Positions 28,490 through 37,981 of a stretch of 64,000 bases of DNA are shown piece by piece. A model generated the notes under the pieces. The model saw only the letters and a list, made by a program, of their open reading frames with translations. It did not search any database and was not told the origin of the DNA. Location: contig NZ_JAIMEP010000009.1 of assembly GCF_019794555.1 (NCBI RefSeq), positions 27,389-91,388 of the forward strand. Direction: 5' to 3'. Made by a program: the position numbers and the translations under genes. How positions within the stretch are numbered: the first letter of the stretch is position 1; each line of letters begins with the position of its first letter. This DNA is from Streptococcus suis. GTDB taxonomy: Bacteria; Bacillota; Bacilli; Lactobacillales; Streptococcaceae.

Positions 28490-28828
28490 ATGGAAACTTT
28501 ACCAAATTGCCCAAAATGCAATTCTGAATACGTTTATGAGGATGGAGCACTATTAGTTTGCCCTGAATGTGCCTATGAATGGAACCCAGCTGATGTGGCT
28601 GAAGAAGAAAACGGTCCGGTGGCGATTGATGCAAATGGCAATCGTTTGGCTGATGGGGATACTGTTACACTTATAAAAGACTTGAAAGTCAAGGGTGCAC
28701 CTAAGGACTTGAAGCAAGGTACACGTGTAAAAGGGATTCGTATTGTCGAAGGTGACCACAACATTGATTGCAAAATCGATGGGTTCGGTGCGATGAAGTT
28801 AAAATCTGAGTTCGTTAAGAAAATTTAG
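28490..28828 (+). CDS. PhnA/YjdM-like zinc ribbon protein
   Basis: 112 residues. N-terminal zinc ribbon with two CxxC knuckles ([10 protein letters not shown] and [10 protein letters not shown]), then the small beta-barrel PhnA domain ([31 protein letters not shown]) and the family tail [16 protein letters not shown]. The family is often called alkylphosphonate utilisation protein PhnA, but there is no phosphonate gene nearby and the true role is not established. GAGGAGAG lies before the ATG, and a terminator follows. Confidence 0.88.
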   Translation: METLPNCPKCNSEYVYEDGALLVCPECAYEWNPADVAEEENGPVAIDANGNRLADGDTVTLIKDLKVKGAPKDLKQGTRVKGIRIVEGDHNIDCKIDGFGAMKLKSEFVKKI

Positions 28829-28839
28829 TATAGATTTGG

Positions 28840-28865
28840 AAAGGACTGGTTGACCAGTCTTTTCG
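28840..28865 (+). terminator. Rho-independent terminator
   Basis: AAGGACTGG-TTGA-CCAGTCTTT stem with one G-U pair and a short T-run. Confidence 0.7.
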
Positions 28866-28883
28866 CGTTTTTAAAAGGATATT

Positions 28884-29403
28884 ATGAAACATCAAAGTAT
28901 TTTGTTTTACAGTCGGTGTCTGCTGGCTATTTTAGCTGTTACTGGTACAGCAGTTCCTTCGAATAAAGGCTGCGGTAACAATGTCAATAATGATTACCTG
29001 TGTGGTCTATCATTTTATGTTGGCACCACTGGCCGAAGATTTTTGGCGTGTCGAAAATATACTTTGCCACTATGTTGTTCCTTTGTACTTTTTGTTAGAT
29101 ACCATCTTTGTAGATCAGCAGCGCCAGTATAAATGGTTTGATCCGATTTGGTGGACGTTATTACCAGTTCTGTATATGATTTTTGGGTTAATCAATGGCT
29201 TTTTCCTCAAGATTCCAATTCCGGATGCCAAGGATAGCCCATTTGCCTATTTCTTTTTAAATGTGCCTAAATATGGCTGGTCGTATGTATTGACCTATGT
29301 AGGAATTATTTTTGCAGCATATCTTATCTGCGGATTTGGATTAGCTGGAATCAAGTGTCTACGTGTTGTGCCTAATAAACAGATTAAAAATGATTTCCAC
29401 TAA
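28884..29403 (+). pseudogene. Pr6Pr-like integral membrane protein, internal deletion and frameshift
   Basis: The reading frame from ATG 28884 (AAAGGA upstream) encodes one membrane segment (SILFYSRCLLAILAVTGTAV) and loses sense at about 28955. A second frame takes over there with RIKAAVTMSIMITCVVYHFMLAP and runs to 29403 through about four more membrane segments (HYVVPLYFLLDTIFV, WTLLPVLYMIFGLINGFF, YVLTYVGIIFAAYLICGFGL). The join TAV|P...RIKAAVT lacks the second transmembrane segment expected of this family, so the lesion is an out-of-frame internal deletion rather than a single-base indel. The downstream part could still be translated from ATG 28981, but it has no ribosome binding site. 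Confidence 0.72.
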
Positions 29404-29437
29404 AAACCGAAAGTTAGTATTTTTTTCAACAAAAAAA

Positions 29438-29466
29438 TTGTCAAGGACAGTATTTTATGCTATACT
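29438..29466 (+). promoter_or_regulatory. pyrR-pyrB promoter
   Basis: TTGTCA, 17-nt spacer, TATACT; it starts the attenuated leader of the pyr operon. Confidence 0.85.
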
Positions 29467-29473
29467 CTGCTTA

Positions 29474-29697
29474 ATAAATCCTTTAATACCTGTCCAGAGA
29501 GGCAGACAAGGAGTCGGATGATCATTAGGCTGGTCTTGATTGTCTTTTAGTTTACTTTTGATATTGAGCAAGGTTCTCAGCATTGGGAAATAGGAAACAA
29601 TGTTTTTTATTCGTTGCCATAATAATCGTAGGACTCAAAGACCATATTAGCTGATATTTTCAAAGTCTCCTTGGAAAAGGAGACTTTTTCTATATTT
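29474..29697 (+). ncRNA. PyrR-binding attenuator leader
   Basis: About 220-nt 5' UTR. The PyrR-binding hairpin is at 29490-29505: CTGTC, hexaloop CAGAGA, GGCAG, matching the CNGNGA loop recognised by PyrR. The downstream segment GACAAGGAGTCGG is also typical of pyr attenuators. The leader ends in an intrinsic terminator at 29662-29690 (AAAGTCTCCTT/AAGGAGACTTT plus T-run). Known logic: UMP-bound PyrR stabilises the hairpin, prevents the antiterminator and ends transcription before pyrR. Confidence 0.85.
29662..29690 (+). terminator. pyr attenuator terminator
   Basis: AAAGTCTCCTT-GGAA-AAGGAGACTTT plus TTCT, located between the PyrR hairpin and the pyrR start. Confidence 0.85.
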
Positions 29698-29709
29698 TTT
29701 GGAGGTCTT

Positions 29710-30231
29710 ATGAAGACAAAAGAAATCGTTGATGATATGACCATGAAGCGGGCGATTACCCGCATCACATATGAAATTATCGAACGCAACAAAAATTTAG
29801 ACAATATCGTTCTTGCTGGCATTAAAACACGAGGTGTTTTTATAGCGAAGCGAATTCAAGAAAGGCTGAAGCAAATTGAGGGGATTGATGTACCTCTGGG
29901 TGAATTAGATACCAAGCCTTTCCGAGATGATGTGAAAGTTGAAGAAGATACAACGAATTTTACTGCGGATGTCAATGATCGGGATGTCATCTTGGTAGAT
30001 GATGTACTCTATACTGGACGAACCATTCGTGCAGCAATTGATAATATTGTGTCACTTGGAAGACCCGCTCGCGTTAGTTTGGCTGTATTGGTTGACCGCG
30101 GTCATAGAGAATTACCGATTCGTGCAGATTATGTTGGAAAAAATATTCCAACAAGTCGGACAGAGGAAATCATTGTTCATATGACGGAAATTGACCAACA
30201 AGATGCTGTTTTATTAGTAGAAGCGGAATAA
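29710..30231 (+). CDS. pyrR: Pyrimidine operon attenuator / uracil phosphoribosyltransferase PyrR
   Basis: 173 residues from ATG 29710 (TTGGAGG upstream; the frame opening at 29671 lies in the terminator). RNA-binding regulator of pyr gene attenuation with residual UPRTase activity. The PRPP loop is [17 protein letters not shown] (about residue 100). The N-terminal region has [21 protein letters not shown]. It is first in pyrR-pyrB and would act on its own leader and presumably on the related loops before carA and between carA and carB. Confidence 0.96.
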   Translation: MKTKEIVDDMTMKRAITRITYEIIERNKNLDNIVLAGIKTRGVFIAKRIQERLKQIEGIDVPLGELDTKPFRDDVKVEEDTTNFTADVNDRDVILVDDVLYTGRTIRAAIDNIVSLGRPARVSLAVLVDRGHRELPIRADYVGKNIPTSRTEEIIVHMTEIDQQDAVLLVEAE

Positions 30232-30259
30232 GTCAAGTAGATTAAAGGCGGTAAGTATC

Positions 30260-31183
30260 ATGACAATTGTAGATGGTAAAGTATCTCTAAAACATTTGGT
30301 GACAATGGAAACACTTTCGAATGAAGAAGTGCTGGGACTTATCCAACGGGGATTAGCTTTCAAAAAAGGTGAGCCTGTTGCTTTAAATCGTAAATATTAT
30401 GCCTCAAATTTATTCTTTGAGGATTCAACACGCACTCACAAATCATTTGAAATGGCTGAACTTAGATTAGACATGGGAATGATAGATTTCGATGCCCGCA
30501 CGAGTTCGGTAAATAAAGGCGAAACCCTTTATGATACAATTCTAACCATGTCGGCATTAGGGGTCGATATTTGTGTGATTCGACACTCAGAGGTAGATTA
30601 CTACAAACAATTGATTGATAGTCCGACAATACAGACTTCAATTGTCAATGGAGGAGATGGTTCAGGTCAGCATCCGAGTCAATCTCTGCTTGATTTGATG
30701 ACAATTTATGAAGAATTTGGCCGCTTTGATCAGTTAAAAATCGCTATTGCAGGGGACATCACTCATTCGAGGGTTGCTAAATCAAATATGCAAATTCTCA
30801 AACGATTGGGAGCTGATATTTACTTTACTGGTCCTGAAGAATGGTATGCGGAAGAATTTGATATTTATGGTAAACATGTAAATATTGATGAGATTATTGA
30901 AGAAGTAGATGTCTTGATGTTGCTCCGTGTTCAACACGAACGACATGATGGGTCAGAAAGTTTTTCAAAAGAACATTACCATCGTTTGCATGGATTAACT
31001 GAGGATAGATATAAACGACTTAAAGAACAGACAATTGTAATGCATCCAGCACCAGTAAATCGTGATGTAGAAATTGCTGATCATTTGGTTGAAGCACCTA
31101 AATCACGCATTGTCCGACAAATGCAAAATGGTGTATTTGTCCGAATGGCTATCTTAGAAGCGATAGTGAATGGCAAAGCATAA
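30260..31183 (+). CDS. pyrB: Aspartate carbamoyltransferase catalytic subunit
   Basis: Second step of pyrimidine synthesis: carbamoyl phosphate plus aspartate to carbamoyl-aspartate. 307 residues, full length. The carbamoyl-phosphate loop is [16 protein letters not shown] (about residues 52-65). Other family motifs are [17 protein letters not shown] and [12 protein letters not shown]. No regulatory subunit (pyrI) is present, as in other Firmicutes. It follows pyrR by 28 bp and shares its attenuator. The carA leader begins directly after the stop. Confidence 0.96.
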   Translation: MTIVDGKVSLKHLVTMETLSNEEVLGLIQRGLAFKKGEPVALNRKYYASNLFFEDSTRTHKSFEMAELRLDMGMIDFDARTSSVNKGETLYDTILTMSALGVDICVIRHSEVDYYKQLIDSPTIQTSIVNGGDGSGQHPSQSLLDLMTIYEEFGRFDQLKIAIAGDITHSRVAKSNMQILKRLGADIYFTGPEEWYAEEFDIYGKHVNIDEIIEEVDVLMLLRVQHERHDGSESFSKEHYHRLHGLTEDRYKRLKEQTIVMHPAPVNRDVEIADHLVEAPKSRIVRQMQNGVFVRMAILEAIVNGKA

Positions 31184-31188
31184 AAGTT

Positions 31189-31428
31189 TCCCTTGCACTA
31201 GCTTAACAGTTCATCTATTATCGAGCTGAACTGTTAAGCGTCGGACTATTATTTAATTCTATCCGGAGAGATAGAAAATAGAAAGGAGAAGATACAGGTT
31301 CGAGTTTCCTATTCGAACACGCCCTAAGGACTGTGCGAAAAAGATAAACGTCGTCTTGATGCTTGGTGCATCAGCGTCGCGTTTCCTATTTTCGCTTTGT
31401 CCTTTTAACGGGCTTTGTATCATTGATT
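31189..31428 (+). promoter_or_regulatory. carA leader with PyrR-type loop and long hairpin
   Basis: A 240-nt untranslated leader made of modules: a hairpin CTTAACAGTTCA/TGAACTGTTAAG (31202-31238) with ATTATCGA in its loop; a PyrR-type hairpin CTATC-CGGAGA-GATAG (31259-31274, loop fits CNGNGA); GTTCGA/TCGAAC; and a long hairpin from GCCCTAAGGAC (about 31321) to GTCCTTTTAACGGGC (about 31412) with inner arms GCGAAAA/TTTTCGC and GATGC/GCATC. No T-run terminator and no clear Shine-Dalgarno sequence are seen before the ATG. Nearly the same leader precedes carB. Confidence 0.65.
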
Positions 31429-32511
31429 ATGTCAAAAAGACGATTAATTTTGGAAGATGGAACTATTTTTGAAGGGGAAGCCTTTGGTTCCGAATTAGAT
31501 GTGACTGGTGAACTGGTTTTTTCAACGGGCATGACAGGTTACCAAGAGTCCATTACAGACCAATCATATAATGGTCAAATTTTAACATTTACGTATCCTT
31601 TGGTAGGGAATTATGGTGTCAATCGTGATGATTATGAGTCCATTAATCCAACTTGTAAAGGAGTAGTTGTTAGTGAGTGGGCTAGACGGGCAAGCAACTG
31701 GCGGAACCAACTAACATTAGATGAATTTTTAAAAGCAAAAAATATTCCAGGGATTTCTGGTATCGATACGCGTGCCTTAACAAAAATTATTCGTAAACAT
31801 GGGACTATGAAGGCAACAATTGCAAATGTGGGTGATTCCATTGAGCATTTGACAGATCAGTTGCGTGCGACAGTATTACCGACCAATAATATTCAGCAAG
31901 TATCAACGAAAACAGCTTATCCTGCTCCGGGAATTGGGCGTAGCGTGGTCTTGGTTGATTTTGGTTTGAAGCATTCAATCTTACGTGAATTGTCCAAGCG
32001 TGAATGCAATGTTACTGTAGTTCCATTTGATACGACAGCAGAAGAAATCTTAGCACTCTCTCCAGATGGTGTGATGTTGTCCAATGGTCCTGGAAATCCA
32101 GATGATGTACCGGAAGCGTTGGAGATGATTCGTGGTATCCAAGGGAAAATCCCTATTTTTGGAATTTGTATGGGACATCAATTGTATGCCAAGGCAAATG
32201 GTGCTAAGACGTATAAGATGAAGTTTGGACACCGTGGCTTCAACCATGCTGTTAGAGAAATTGTAACTGGTCGTGTAGACTTTACAAGCCAAAACCATGG
32301 TTTTGCGGTTTCGCGTGAAGATCTGCCGGATTGTCTCATGATTACGCATGAAGAAATCAACGATAAATCGGTCGAGGGTGTGCGTCATAAATACCTTCCA
32401 GGATTCTCGGTACAATTTCACCCAGATGCAGCACCCGGTCCTCACGATGCTAGCTATCTTTTTGATGAATTCATGGACTTGATGGACTCATTTAAACAAG
32501 AGCACAATTGA
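31429..32511 (+). CDS. carA: Carbamoyl phosphate synthetase small (glutaminase) subunit
   Basis: Hydrolyses glutamine and channels ammonia to CarB. 360 residues from ATG 31429, giving the usual start [20 protein letters not shown]. The N-terminal CPSase small-chain domain (1-150) is followed by a class I glutamine amidotransferase with nucleophile Cys in FGICMGHQL (about residue 245) and the catalytic His in [13 protein letters not shown] (about 335). The third triad position is Asp here, where E. coli has Glu. The start lacks a visible Shine-Dalgarno sequence. Confidence 0.95.
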   Translation: MSKRRLILEDGTIFEGEAFGSELDVTGELVFSTGMTGYQESITDQSYNGQILTFTYPLVGNYGVNRDDYESINPTCKGVVVSEWARRASNWRNQLTLDEFLKAKNIPGISGIDTRALTKIIRKHGTMKATIANVGDSIEHLTDQLRATVLPTNNIQQVSTKTAYPAPGIGRSVVLVDFGLKHSILRELSKRECNVTVVPFDTTAEEILALSPDGVMLSNGPGNPDDVPEALEMIRGIQGKIPIFGICMGHQLYAKANGAKTYKMKFGHRGFNHAVREIVTGRVDFTSQNHGFAVSREDLPDCLMITHEEINDKSVEGVRHKYLPGFSVQFHPDAAPGPHDASYLFDEFMDLMDSFKQEHN

Positions 32512-32694
32512 CAAACAAAATGTAGTGCGACTTTGAGATTACATGCGCGTATGCAATTGTCCACTAAGCTGAAAAGTTGAGTCGAATTCTGAGAACTAGT
32601 GCTGCGTTTTCGTTCAGTTGCTAGCTTAGACACTAGTTTTAAAACCTCAATTATGATTGAATAGAGATTTCAGACATCGGTTGATTATTTCATT

Positions 32695-32710
32695 CTATCC
32701 GGAGAGATAG
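32695..32710 (+). promoter_or_regulatory. PyrR-type hairpin, intergenic copy 1
   Basis: CTATC-CGGAGA-GATAG: 5-bp stem and a hexaloop fitting CNGNGA, identical to the carA copy at 31259-31274. Confidence 0.55.
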
Positions 32711-32980
32711 AAAATAGAAAGGCAAGGGACAGGTCAATGGTTGCCAGCAACTCATTTCCCTACGCCTGCCTCTATGGAGGTCAGGCTATCCCTTGCACTA
32801 GCTCGAAAATGGATTAATGTCGAATCCATTTTCTCACGTCGGTCAGAGCAAGTCGGACTTCATGCGAACGCATTTGTCCTCCTACGCAAAGTCCTATGGG
32901 ATCTTTGCTAACTCTGACACTAGCAGTAAGGTTTAACTAATATCGAGCTAACCCTTACTGCGTCGGACTATTGTTTAATT

Positions 32981-32996
32981 CTATCCGGAGAGATAG
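32981..32996 (+). promoter_or_regulatory. PyrR-type hairpin, intergenic copy 2
   Basis: Identical 16-nt hairpin CTATC-CGGAGA-GATAG, 286 bp after copy 1 and within the same duplicated block. Confidence 0.55.
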
Positions 32997-33146
32997 AAAA
33001 TAGAAAGGCAAGGGACAGGTCGATGGTTGCCAGCAACTCATTTCCCTACGCCTGCCTCTATGGAGGTCAGGCTATCCCTTGCACTAGCTTAACAGTTCAT
33101 CTATTATCGAGCTGAACTGTTAAGCGTCGGACTTATCTTATTTAAT

Positions 33147-33164
33147 GTCAACCTGTGAGTTGAC
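33147..33164 (+). promoter_or_regulatory. PyrR-type hairpin in the carB leader
   Basis: GTCAAC-CTGTGA-GTTGAC: different stem sequence, still perfectly paired, hexaloop fitting CNGNGA. It sits where the carA leader has CTATC-CGGAGA-GATAG. Confidence 0.65.
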
Positions 33165-33328
33165 AAATAGAAAGGAGAAGATACAGGTTTGAGTAAGATT
33201 TGATTATCCTATTCGAACACGCCCTAAGGACTGTGCGAAAAAGATAAACGTCGCCTTGATGCTCAGAGCATCAGCGTCGAGTTTCCTATTTTCGCTGTGT
33301 CCTCTTAACGGGCTTTGTATCATTAATT

Positions 33329-36300
33329 ATGCCTAAACGTACGGATATTAATAAAATTATGGTGATTGGGTCTGGTCCCATTGTGATTGGTCAGGCTGCG
33401 GAGTTTGACTATGCTGGGACACAGGCTTGTCTAGCTTTGAAAGAAGAAGGCTATAGCGTTGTCTTGGTCAATTCAAATCCTGCGACAATCATGACAGATA
33501 AAGAAATCGCGGATAAGGTTTACATTGAACCTATCACGATTGAATTTGTTACACGTATTTTGCGGAAAGAGCGTCCAGATGCTCTCTTACCAACACTTGG
33601 TGGTCAAACTGGTCTAAATATGGCTATGGAACTGTCTAAAGCTGGTATTTTAGATGAACTTGGTGTTGAGTTATTGGGAACTAAGCTGTCAGCAATTGAT
33701 CAGGCTGAAGATCGTGATTTATTCAAACAGTTGATGGAGGACCTGAAGCAGCCTATTCCAGAATCTGAGATAGTAACAACAGTTGAAGAAGCTTTAGCTT
33801 TTGCTAAGACTATCGGATATCCAGTCATTGTTCGTCCAGCCTTTACCTTAGGAGGTACTGGTGGCGGTATGTGTAGCAATGAGTCTGAGTTGAAAGAAAT
33901 CGCTGAAAATGGATTGAAACTTTCACCTGTTACTCAATGTTTGATTGAACGTTCTATTGCTGGATTCAAAGAAATAGAATACGAGGTCATGCGTGATGCT
34001 GCGGATAATGCTCTTGTTGTATGTAACATGGAAAACTTTGACCCTGTTGGAATTCATACAGGTGACTCGATTGTATTTGCGCCAACTCAGACGCTTTCAG
34101 ATATTGAAAATCAAATGCTACGTGATGCCAGTCTGACAATCATTCGTGCCTTGAAAATCGAAGGTGGTTGTAATGTTCAGTTGGCTTTAGATCCACATAG
34201 TTTCAAATACTACGTCATTGAGGTGAATCCACGTGTTTCTCGTTCATCAGCCTTAGCTTCAAAAGCAACAGGCTATCCAATTGCCAAACTAGCTGCTAAA
34301 ATTGCTGTCGGTTTGACCTTGGACGAGATGGTTAACCCTGTAACAGGAACAACTTACGCTATGTTTGAACCAGCACTCGACTACGTTGTTGCTAAAATTC
34401 CTCGCTTCCCATTTGATAAATTTGAAAAAGGGGAACGTCGTCTTGGTACACAGATGAAAGCAACTGGGGAAGTGATGGCGATAGGTCGTAATATTGAAGA
34501 AAGTCTTCTGAAGGCTTGTCGTTCCTTGGAAATTGGTGTTTACCACAATGAAATGCCTGAGCTAAGTCACTTGTCTGATGATGCTTTAGTAGAAAAAATT
34601 GTTAAGGCTCAAGATGACCGTCTTTTCTATCTTTCAGAAGGTCTAAGACGAGGATACACTGTTGAAGAGCTTGCTCAATTAACAAAAATTGATATCTTCT
34701 TCCTTGATAAACTACTTCATATATTAGAAATCGAGCAGGAATTAGCCATTAATCATGATAATATTGATTTGTTGAAAAAAGCTAAAAAATATGGCTTTGC
34801 AGATCGTAAAATTGCAGAACTTTGGGGTAGAACAGAGTCCTATATTCGTCAGTTGCGTACTGATCATAAGATTATTCCTGTTTATAAGATGGTAGACACC
34901 TGTGCAGCTGAATTTGAAAGTTCAACACCTTATTTCTATTCGACTTATGAGTGGGAAAATGAATCCATTCGGTCTGAGAAAGAATCTGTCCTTGTGTTAG
35001 GATCAGGTCCGATTCGGATTGGGCAGGGTGTTGAGTTTGACTACGCGACAGTCCATTCGGTAAAAGCCATTCAGGCCGCAGGCTATGAAGCGATTATTAT
35101 GAATTCAAACCCGGAAACAGTTTCGACAGACTTCTCTGTTTCTGATAAGTTATACTTTGAGCCTCTGACTCTTGAAGATGTCCTCAACGTGATTGACTTG
35201 GAACAACCAAAGGGTGTTATCGTTCAATTCGGTGGACAGACTGCGATCAACTTGGCGGAACCATTGGAAAAAGCTGGTATTCCAATCTTAGGTACGCAAG
35301 TGGCTGATTTGGATCGAGCAGAAGATCGTGATTTGTTTGAAAAAGCCTTGAAAGATTTGGGTATTCCACAACCACCTGGGCAAACTGCGACAAATGAAGA
35401 GGAAGCGTTAGAAGCAGCTCGCAAGATTGGATTCCCTGTGCTTGTACGGCCATCTTATGTTTTGGGTGGTCGCGCTATGGAAATTGTTGAAAATGAAAAT
35501 GATCTACGTTCCTACATGCGAACAGCAGTTAAGGCATCGCCAGAACACCCTGTCTTGGTTGACTCATATATTGTAGGTCGTGAATGTGAAGTGGATGCTA
35601 TATCAGATGGTACTGATGTTTTAATTCCTGGTATCATGGAGCACATTGAACGTGCTGGGGTTCACTCAGGGGACTCAATGGCAGTTTATCCACCGCAGAC
35701 TTTATCGAAAAAGGTGCAAGAAACAATTGCGGATTATACTAAACGTCTAGCTATCGGTTTGAACTGTATTGGTATGATGAATATTCAGTTTGTCATCAAA
35801 GACGAAATAGTTTATGTCATTGAGGTAAATCCACGTGCCAGTCGTACGGTTCCATTCTTGTCAAAAGTAACAGATATTCCGATGGCGCAAGTGGCAACGA
35901 AATTAATTTTGGGGCAAGGCCTTTCAGAACTTGGTTATGAAGATGGACTCTATCCTGAAAGTCAACAAGTCCATGTCAAAGCTCCTGTCTTCTCATTCTC
36001 AAAATTAGCTAAAGTAGATAGTCTTTTAGGCCCAGAAATGAAGTCAACTGGTGAAATTATGGGTTCAGACGTCACACTCGAAAAAGCCCTTTATAAAGCT
36101 TTTGAAGCAAGTTACCAGCATTTAGAAGAATTTGGGAACATCGTCTTCACTATTGCAGATGAAGATAAGGAAGAGGCCCTTGCTCTTGCAAAACGGTTCT
36201 ACGAATTGGGTTATGGTCTATTTGCGACAGTTGGTACTTCAGACTATCTGATTGAAAATGGCTTACCTGTTACGCTCATTGGAAAACTAGGAGATCCTGA

Positions 36301-36508
36301 AAATCAAGATATTCCTAGTCTCGTTCGAGCTGGGAAAGTCCAAGCTATTATTAACACAGTTGGTAAAAAACGTGTAGCAGATGGTGCTGGACAAGTGATT
36401 CGTAGTTCTGCTATCGAAGGAGGAATTCCTCTCTTTACAGCTCTTGATACTGCTGAAGCCATGGTTAAAGTTCTAGAAAGCCGTAGCTTTATGACACAGG
36501 CAATTTAA
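33329..36508 (+). CDS. carB: Carbamoyl phosphate synthetase large subunit
   Basis: 1059 residues, full length. Two homologous ATP-grasp halves: the carboxyphosphate domain (1-400, [22 protein letters not shown]) and the carbamoyl-phosphate domain (about 550-930, [24 protein letters not shown]), separated by an oligomerisation domain. The C-terminal MGS-like allosteric domain (about 930-1059) would bind UMP. Together with CarA it makes carbamoyl phosphate for PyrB and arginine synthesis. The start [16 protein letters not shown] is canonical, though no Shine-Dalgarno sequence is apparent. It has its own copy of the leader seen before carA. Confidence 0.97.
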   Translation: MPKRTDINKIMVIGSGPIVIGQAAEFDYAGTQACLALKEEGYSVVLVNSNPATIMTDKEIADKVYIEPITIEFVTRILRKERPDALLPTLGGQTGLNMAMELSKAGILDELGVELLGTKLSAIDQAEDRDLFKQLMEDLKQPIPESEIVTTVEEALAFAKTIGYPVIVRPAFTLGGTGGGMCSNESELKEIAENGLKLSPVTQCLIERSIAGFKEIEYEVMRDAADNALVVCNMENFDPVGIHTGDSIVFAPTQTLSDIENQMLRDASLTIIRALKIEGGCNVQLALDPHSFKYYVIEVNPRVSRSSALASKATGYPIAKLAAKIAVGLTLDEMVNPVTGTTYAMFEPALDYVVAKIPRFPFDKFEKGERRLGTQMKATGEVMAIGRNIEESLLKACRSLEIGVYHNEMPELSHLSDDALVEKIVKAQDDRLFYLSEGLRRGYTVEELAQLTKIDIFFLDKLLHILEIEQELAINHDNIDLLKKAKKYGFADRKIAELWGRTESYIRQLRTDHKIIPVYKMVDTCAAEFESSTPYFYSTYEWENESIRSEKESVLVLGSGPIRIGQGVEFDYATVHSVKAIQAAGYEAIIMNSNPETVSTDFSVSDKLYFEPLTLEDVLNVIDLEQPKGVIVQFGGQTAINLAEPLEKAGIPILGTQVADLDRAEDRDLFEKALKDLGIPQPPGQTATNEEEALEAARKIGFPVLVRPSYVLGGRAMEIVENENDLRSYMRTAVKASPEHPVLVDSYIVGRECEVDAISDGTDVLIPGIMEHIERAGVHSGDSMAVYPPQTLSKKVQETIADYTKRLAIGLNCIGMMNIQFVIKDEIVYVIEVNPRASRTVPFLSKVTDIPMAQVATKLILGQGLSELGYEDGLYPESQQVHVKAPVFSFSKLAKVDSLLGPEMKSTGEIMGSDVTLEKALYKAFEASYQHLEEFGNIVFTIADEDKEEALALAKRFYELGYGLFATVGTSDYLIENGLPVTLIGKLGDPENQDIPSLVRAGKVQAIINTVGKKRVADGAGQVIRSSAIEGGIPLFTALDTAEAMVKVLESRSFMTQAI

Positions 36509-36532
36509 TAGGACCTAAAAACAGGATGAATG

Positions 36533-36561
36533 TTGAGTTCATTCTGTTTTTTGAGTATACT
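36533..36561 (+). promoter_or_regulatory. Promoter of the methyltransferase-pcp operon
   Basis: TTGAGT, 17-nt spacer, TATACT, only 9 nt before the ATG at 36571. Confidence 0.75.
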
Positions 36562-36570
36562 AGATACAGT

Positions 36571-37326
36571 ATGAAAGTAATAATCACTACGAGTCTGAGG
36601 ATGGATGATAATCTTGTTGCAAAGGCGAAACAGCTGGCTGAGGAGTTAGGTATAGAATACTTGAAAAGAAACAAGTGGTCCATTTCGTCTTTATTAAAGG
36701 AAGTAGAAAAGGTGCTTGTGCTCTATCAAAATAAGCTTGTTTTAGAGCAGAGAAATGGTCAAACCTTCTTTTTCCACCCTGACACAGCAATGTTGCGAAT
36801 AAAAGCAGGACATGATCCGCTATTAGATCTAATTGGGCCATCAAAGAAAACGATTTTAGATTGTACCATGGGTCTAGCTTCTGATAGTATCGTATTAGCT
36901 AGTGCAGGTCATCAGGTGACATCCTTGGAGAGTTCACGGCTTATTCATTTTATTGTTAGTCGTGGTTTACAGGATTTCAACAGTAGTAATGTGCTGGTGG
37001 ATTGTGCTATGCGATCCATTCAAACCAAATGGATAGATAGTTTGACCTATCTGAAAGAACAAATAGATAAGTCTGTTGATGTCATTTACTTTGATCCCAT
37101 GTTTTCAGAAGAAATCAAGGAATCAAACAATCTTGCTGGTTTAGTGGAGATGGCTGACGGAAGTCGATTGTCAAAAGAGTTGCTTCTTGAGGCAAAACGG
37201 GTTGCAAGGGAAAAAATTCTTGTCAAGGCTCATTTCAGAGACAGTGTTTTTGAAGAATTTGGCTTTAAACGTCATGTAAGACCCAATCAAAAATTTCATT
37301 ATGGAGAAATTCATTTGAAGGAGTGA
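36571..37326 (+). CDS. Class I SAM-dependent methyltransferase (RsmJ-like)
   Basis: 251 residues. The N-terminal region ([38 protein letters not shown]) is followed by the SAM-binding motif [18 protein letters not shown] (about 96-113) and the catalytic-type motif DVIYFDPMF, close to the DPMF of the RsmJ family that methylates 16S rRNA. The substrate is unproven. The start at 36571 is preferred because the conserved VIITTS begins there. No Shine-Dalgarno sequence precedes it and the -10 box is 9 nt away, suggesting a leaderless or nearly leaderless mRNA. The gene is followed by pcp after 7 bp. Confidence 0.8.
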   Translation: MKVIITTSLRMDDNLVAKAKQLAEELGIEYLKRNKWSISSLLKEVEKVLVLYQNKLVLEQRNGQTFFFHPDTAMLRIKAGHDPLLDLIGPSKKTILDCTMGLASDSIVLASAGHQVTSLESSRLIHFIVSRGLQDFNSSNVLVDCAMRSIQTKWIDSLTYLKEQIDKSVDVIYFDPMFSEEIKESNNLAGLVEMADGSRLSKELLLEAKRVAREKILVKAHFRDSVFEEFGFKRHVRPNQKFHYGEIHLKE

Positions 37327-37333
37327 GAACAGA

Positions 37334-37981
37334 ATGAAAATATTAGTAACTGGTTTTGATCCATTTGGAGGTGAGTCTATCAATCCTGCACTGGAGGTCA
37401 TTAAATCTTTACCAAAGCAGATTGCAGGCGCAGAGATTCTTCTTGAGGAGATTCCAACTGTTTTTTATCAAGCTGCAAGTGTTCTTGAAGAAGCCATGGC
37501 TAAGTATGCACCAGATATTGTGCTATGTATTGGACAGGCTGGTGGAAGGACGGAATTAATACCTGAGCGTGTTGCCATTAATCAAGACGATGCTCGCATT
37601 CCAGATAATTTAGGACAACAACCAATTGACACTATGATTCGTGAAGATGGGCAACCTGCTTATTTTTCAACCTTACCCATCAAAGCAATGGTTGAAGCCA
37701 TTCGTGCAGCAGGTCTTCCAGCCTCTGTTTCTAATACCGCAGGGACCTTTGTCTGCAACCATCTCATGTACCAAGCTCTTTACTTAGCTGATAAACAATT
37801 TCCAAAGACTAAGGCTGGTTTTCTTCATATTCCGTTTCTGCCGGAACAGGTTCTTGACAAACCAGGCTTTGCCTCTATGTCTCTAGCCGATATTGTTAGA
37901 GGAGTTGAAGCATCCATTGGGGCAATAGTTGCATTTAATGACAAAGAGGATGTGAAGAACGTTGGAGGTGCAACACATTGA
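37334..37981 (+). CDS. pcp: Pyroglutamyl-peptidase I
   Basis: Cysteine peptidase (C15) that removes N-terminal pyroglutamate from peptides. 215 residues, full length. Motifs: [17 protein letters not shown] at the start, catalytic Glu in [13 protein letters not shown] (about residue 80), nucleophile Cys in [14 protein letters not shown] (about 142), and His in [12 protein letters not shown] (about 166). GGAGTGAGAACAG precedes the ATG. Cotranscribed with the methyltransferase upstream and the DUF4298 gene downstream. Confidence 0.95.
   Translation: MKILVTGFDPFGGESINPALEVIKSLPKQIAGAEILLEEIPTVFYQAASVLEEAMAKYAPDIVLCIGQAGGRTELIPERVAINQDDARIPDNLGQQPIDTMIREDGQPAYFSTLPIKAMVEAIRAAGLPASVSNTAGTFVCNHLMYQALYLADKQFPKTKAGFLHIPFLPEQVLDKPGFASMSLADIVRGVEASIGAIVAFNDKEDVKNVGGATH

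Larger units (their letters stand above)
32512..33328 (+). repeat. carA-carB intergenic array of hairpin modules and PyrR-type loops
   Basis: 817 bp with no plausible gene, in a place where most bacteria have a few bases. A 112-bp block occurs twice, 32692-32803 and 32978-33089, 286 bp apart with a single difference. Each copy carries CTATC-CGGAGA-GATAG and a long hairpin with arms GCAAGGGA/TCCCTTGC around CCTGCCTC/GGAGGTCAGG. Between and after them are hairpins framed by ACTAGC and CGTCGG: stems GAAAATGGATT (32805-32833), CAGTAAGG (32924-32960) and CTTAACAGTTCA (33088-33124). The last 254 bp (33075-33328) form the carB leader, a near-copy of the carA leader, with PyrR-type loop GTCAAC-CTGTGA-GTTGAC. 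Confidence 0.8.

Noticed and set aside
31363..31428. Longer carA start adding 22 residues
   Set aside because: The added residues come from the leader hairpin, the start would be GTG without a ribosome binding site, and [11 protein letters not shown] is the normal CarA N-terminus.
32512..33328. Possible CRISPR-like or tRNA-like array in the carA-carB gap
   Set aside because: The repeats are long (112 bp) and hairpin-based, without a short constant repeat and unique spacers, and no cloverleaf or CCA end is present.
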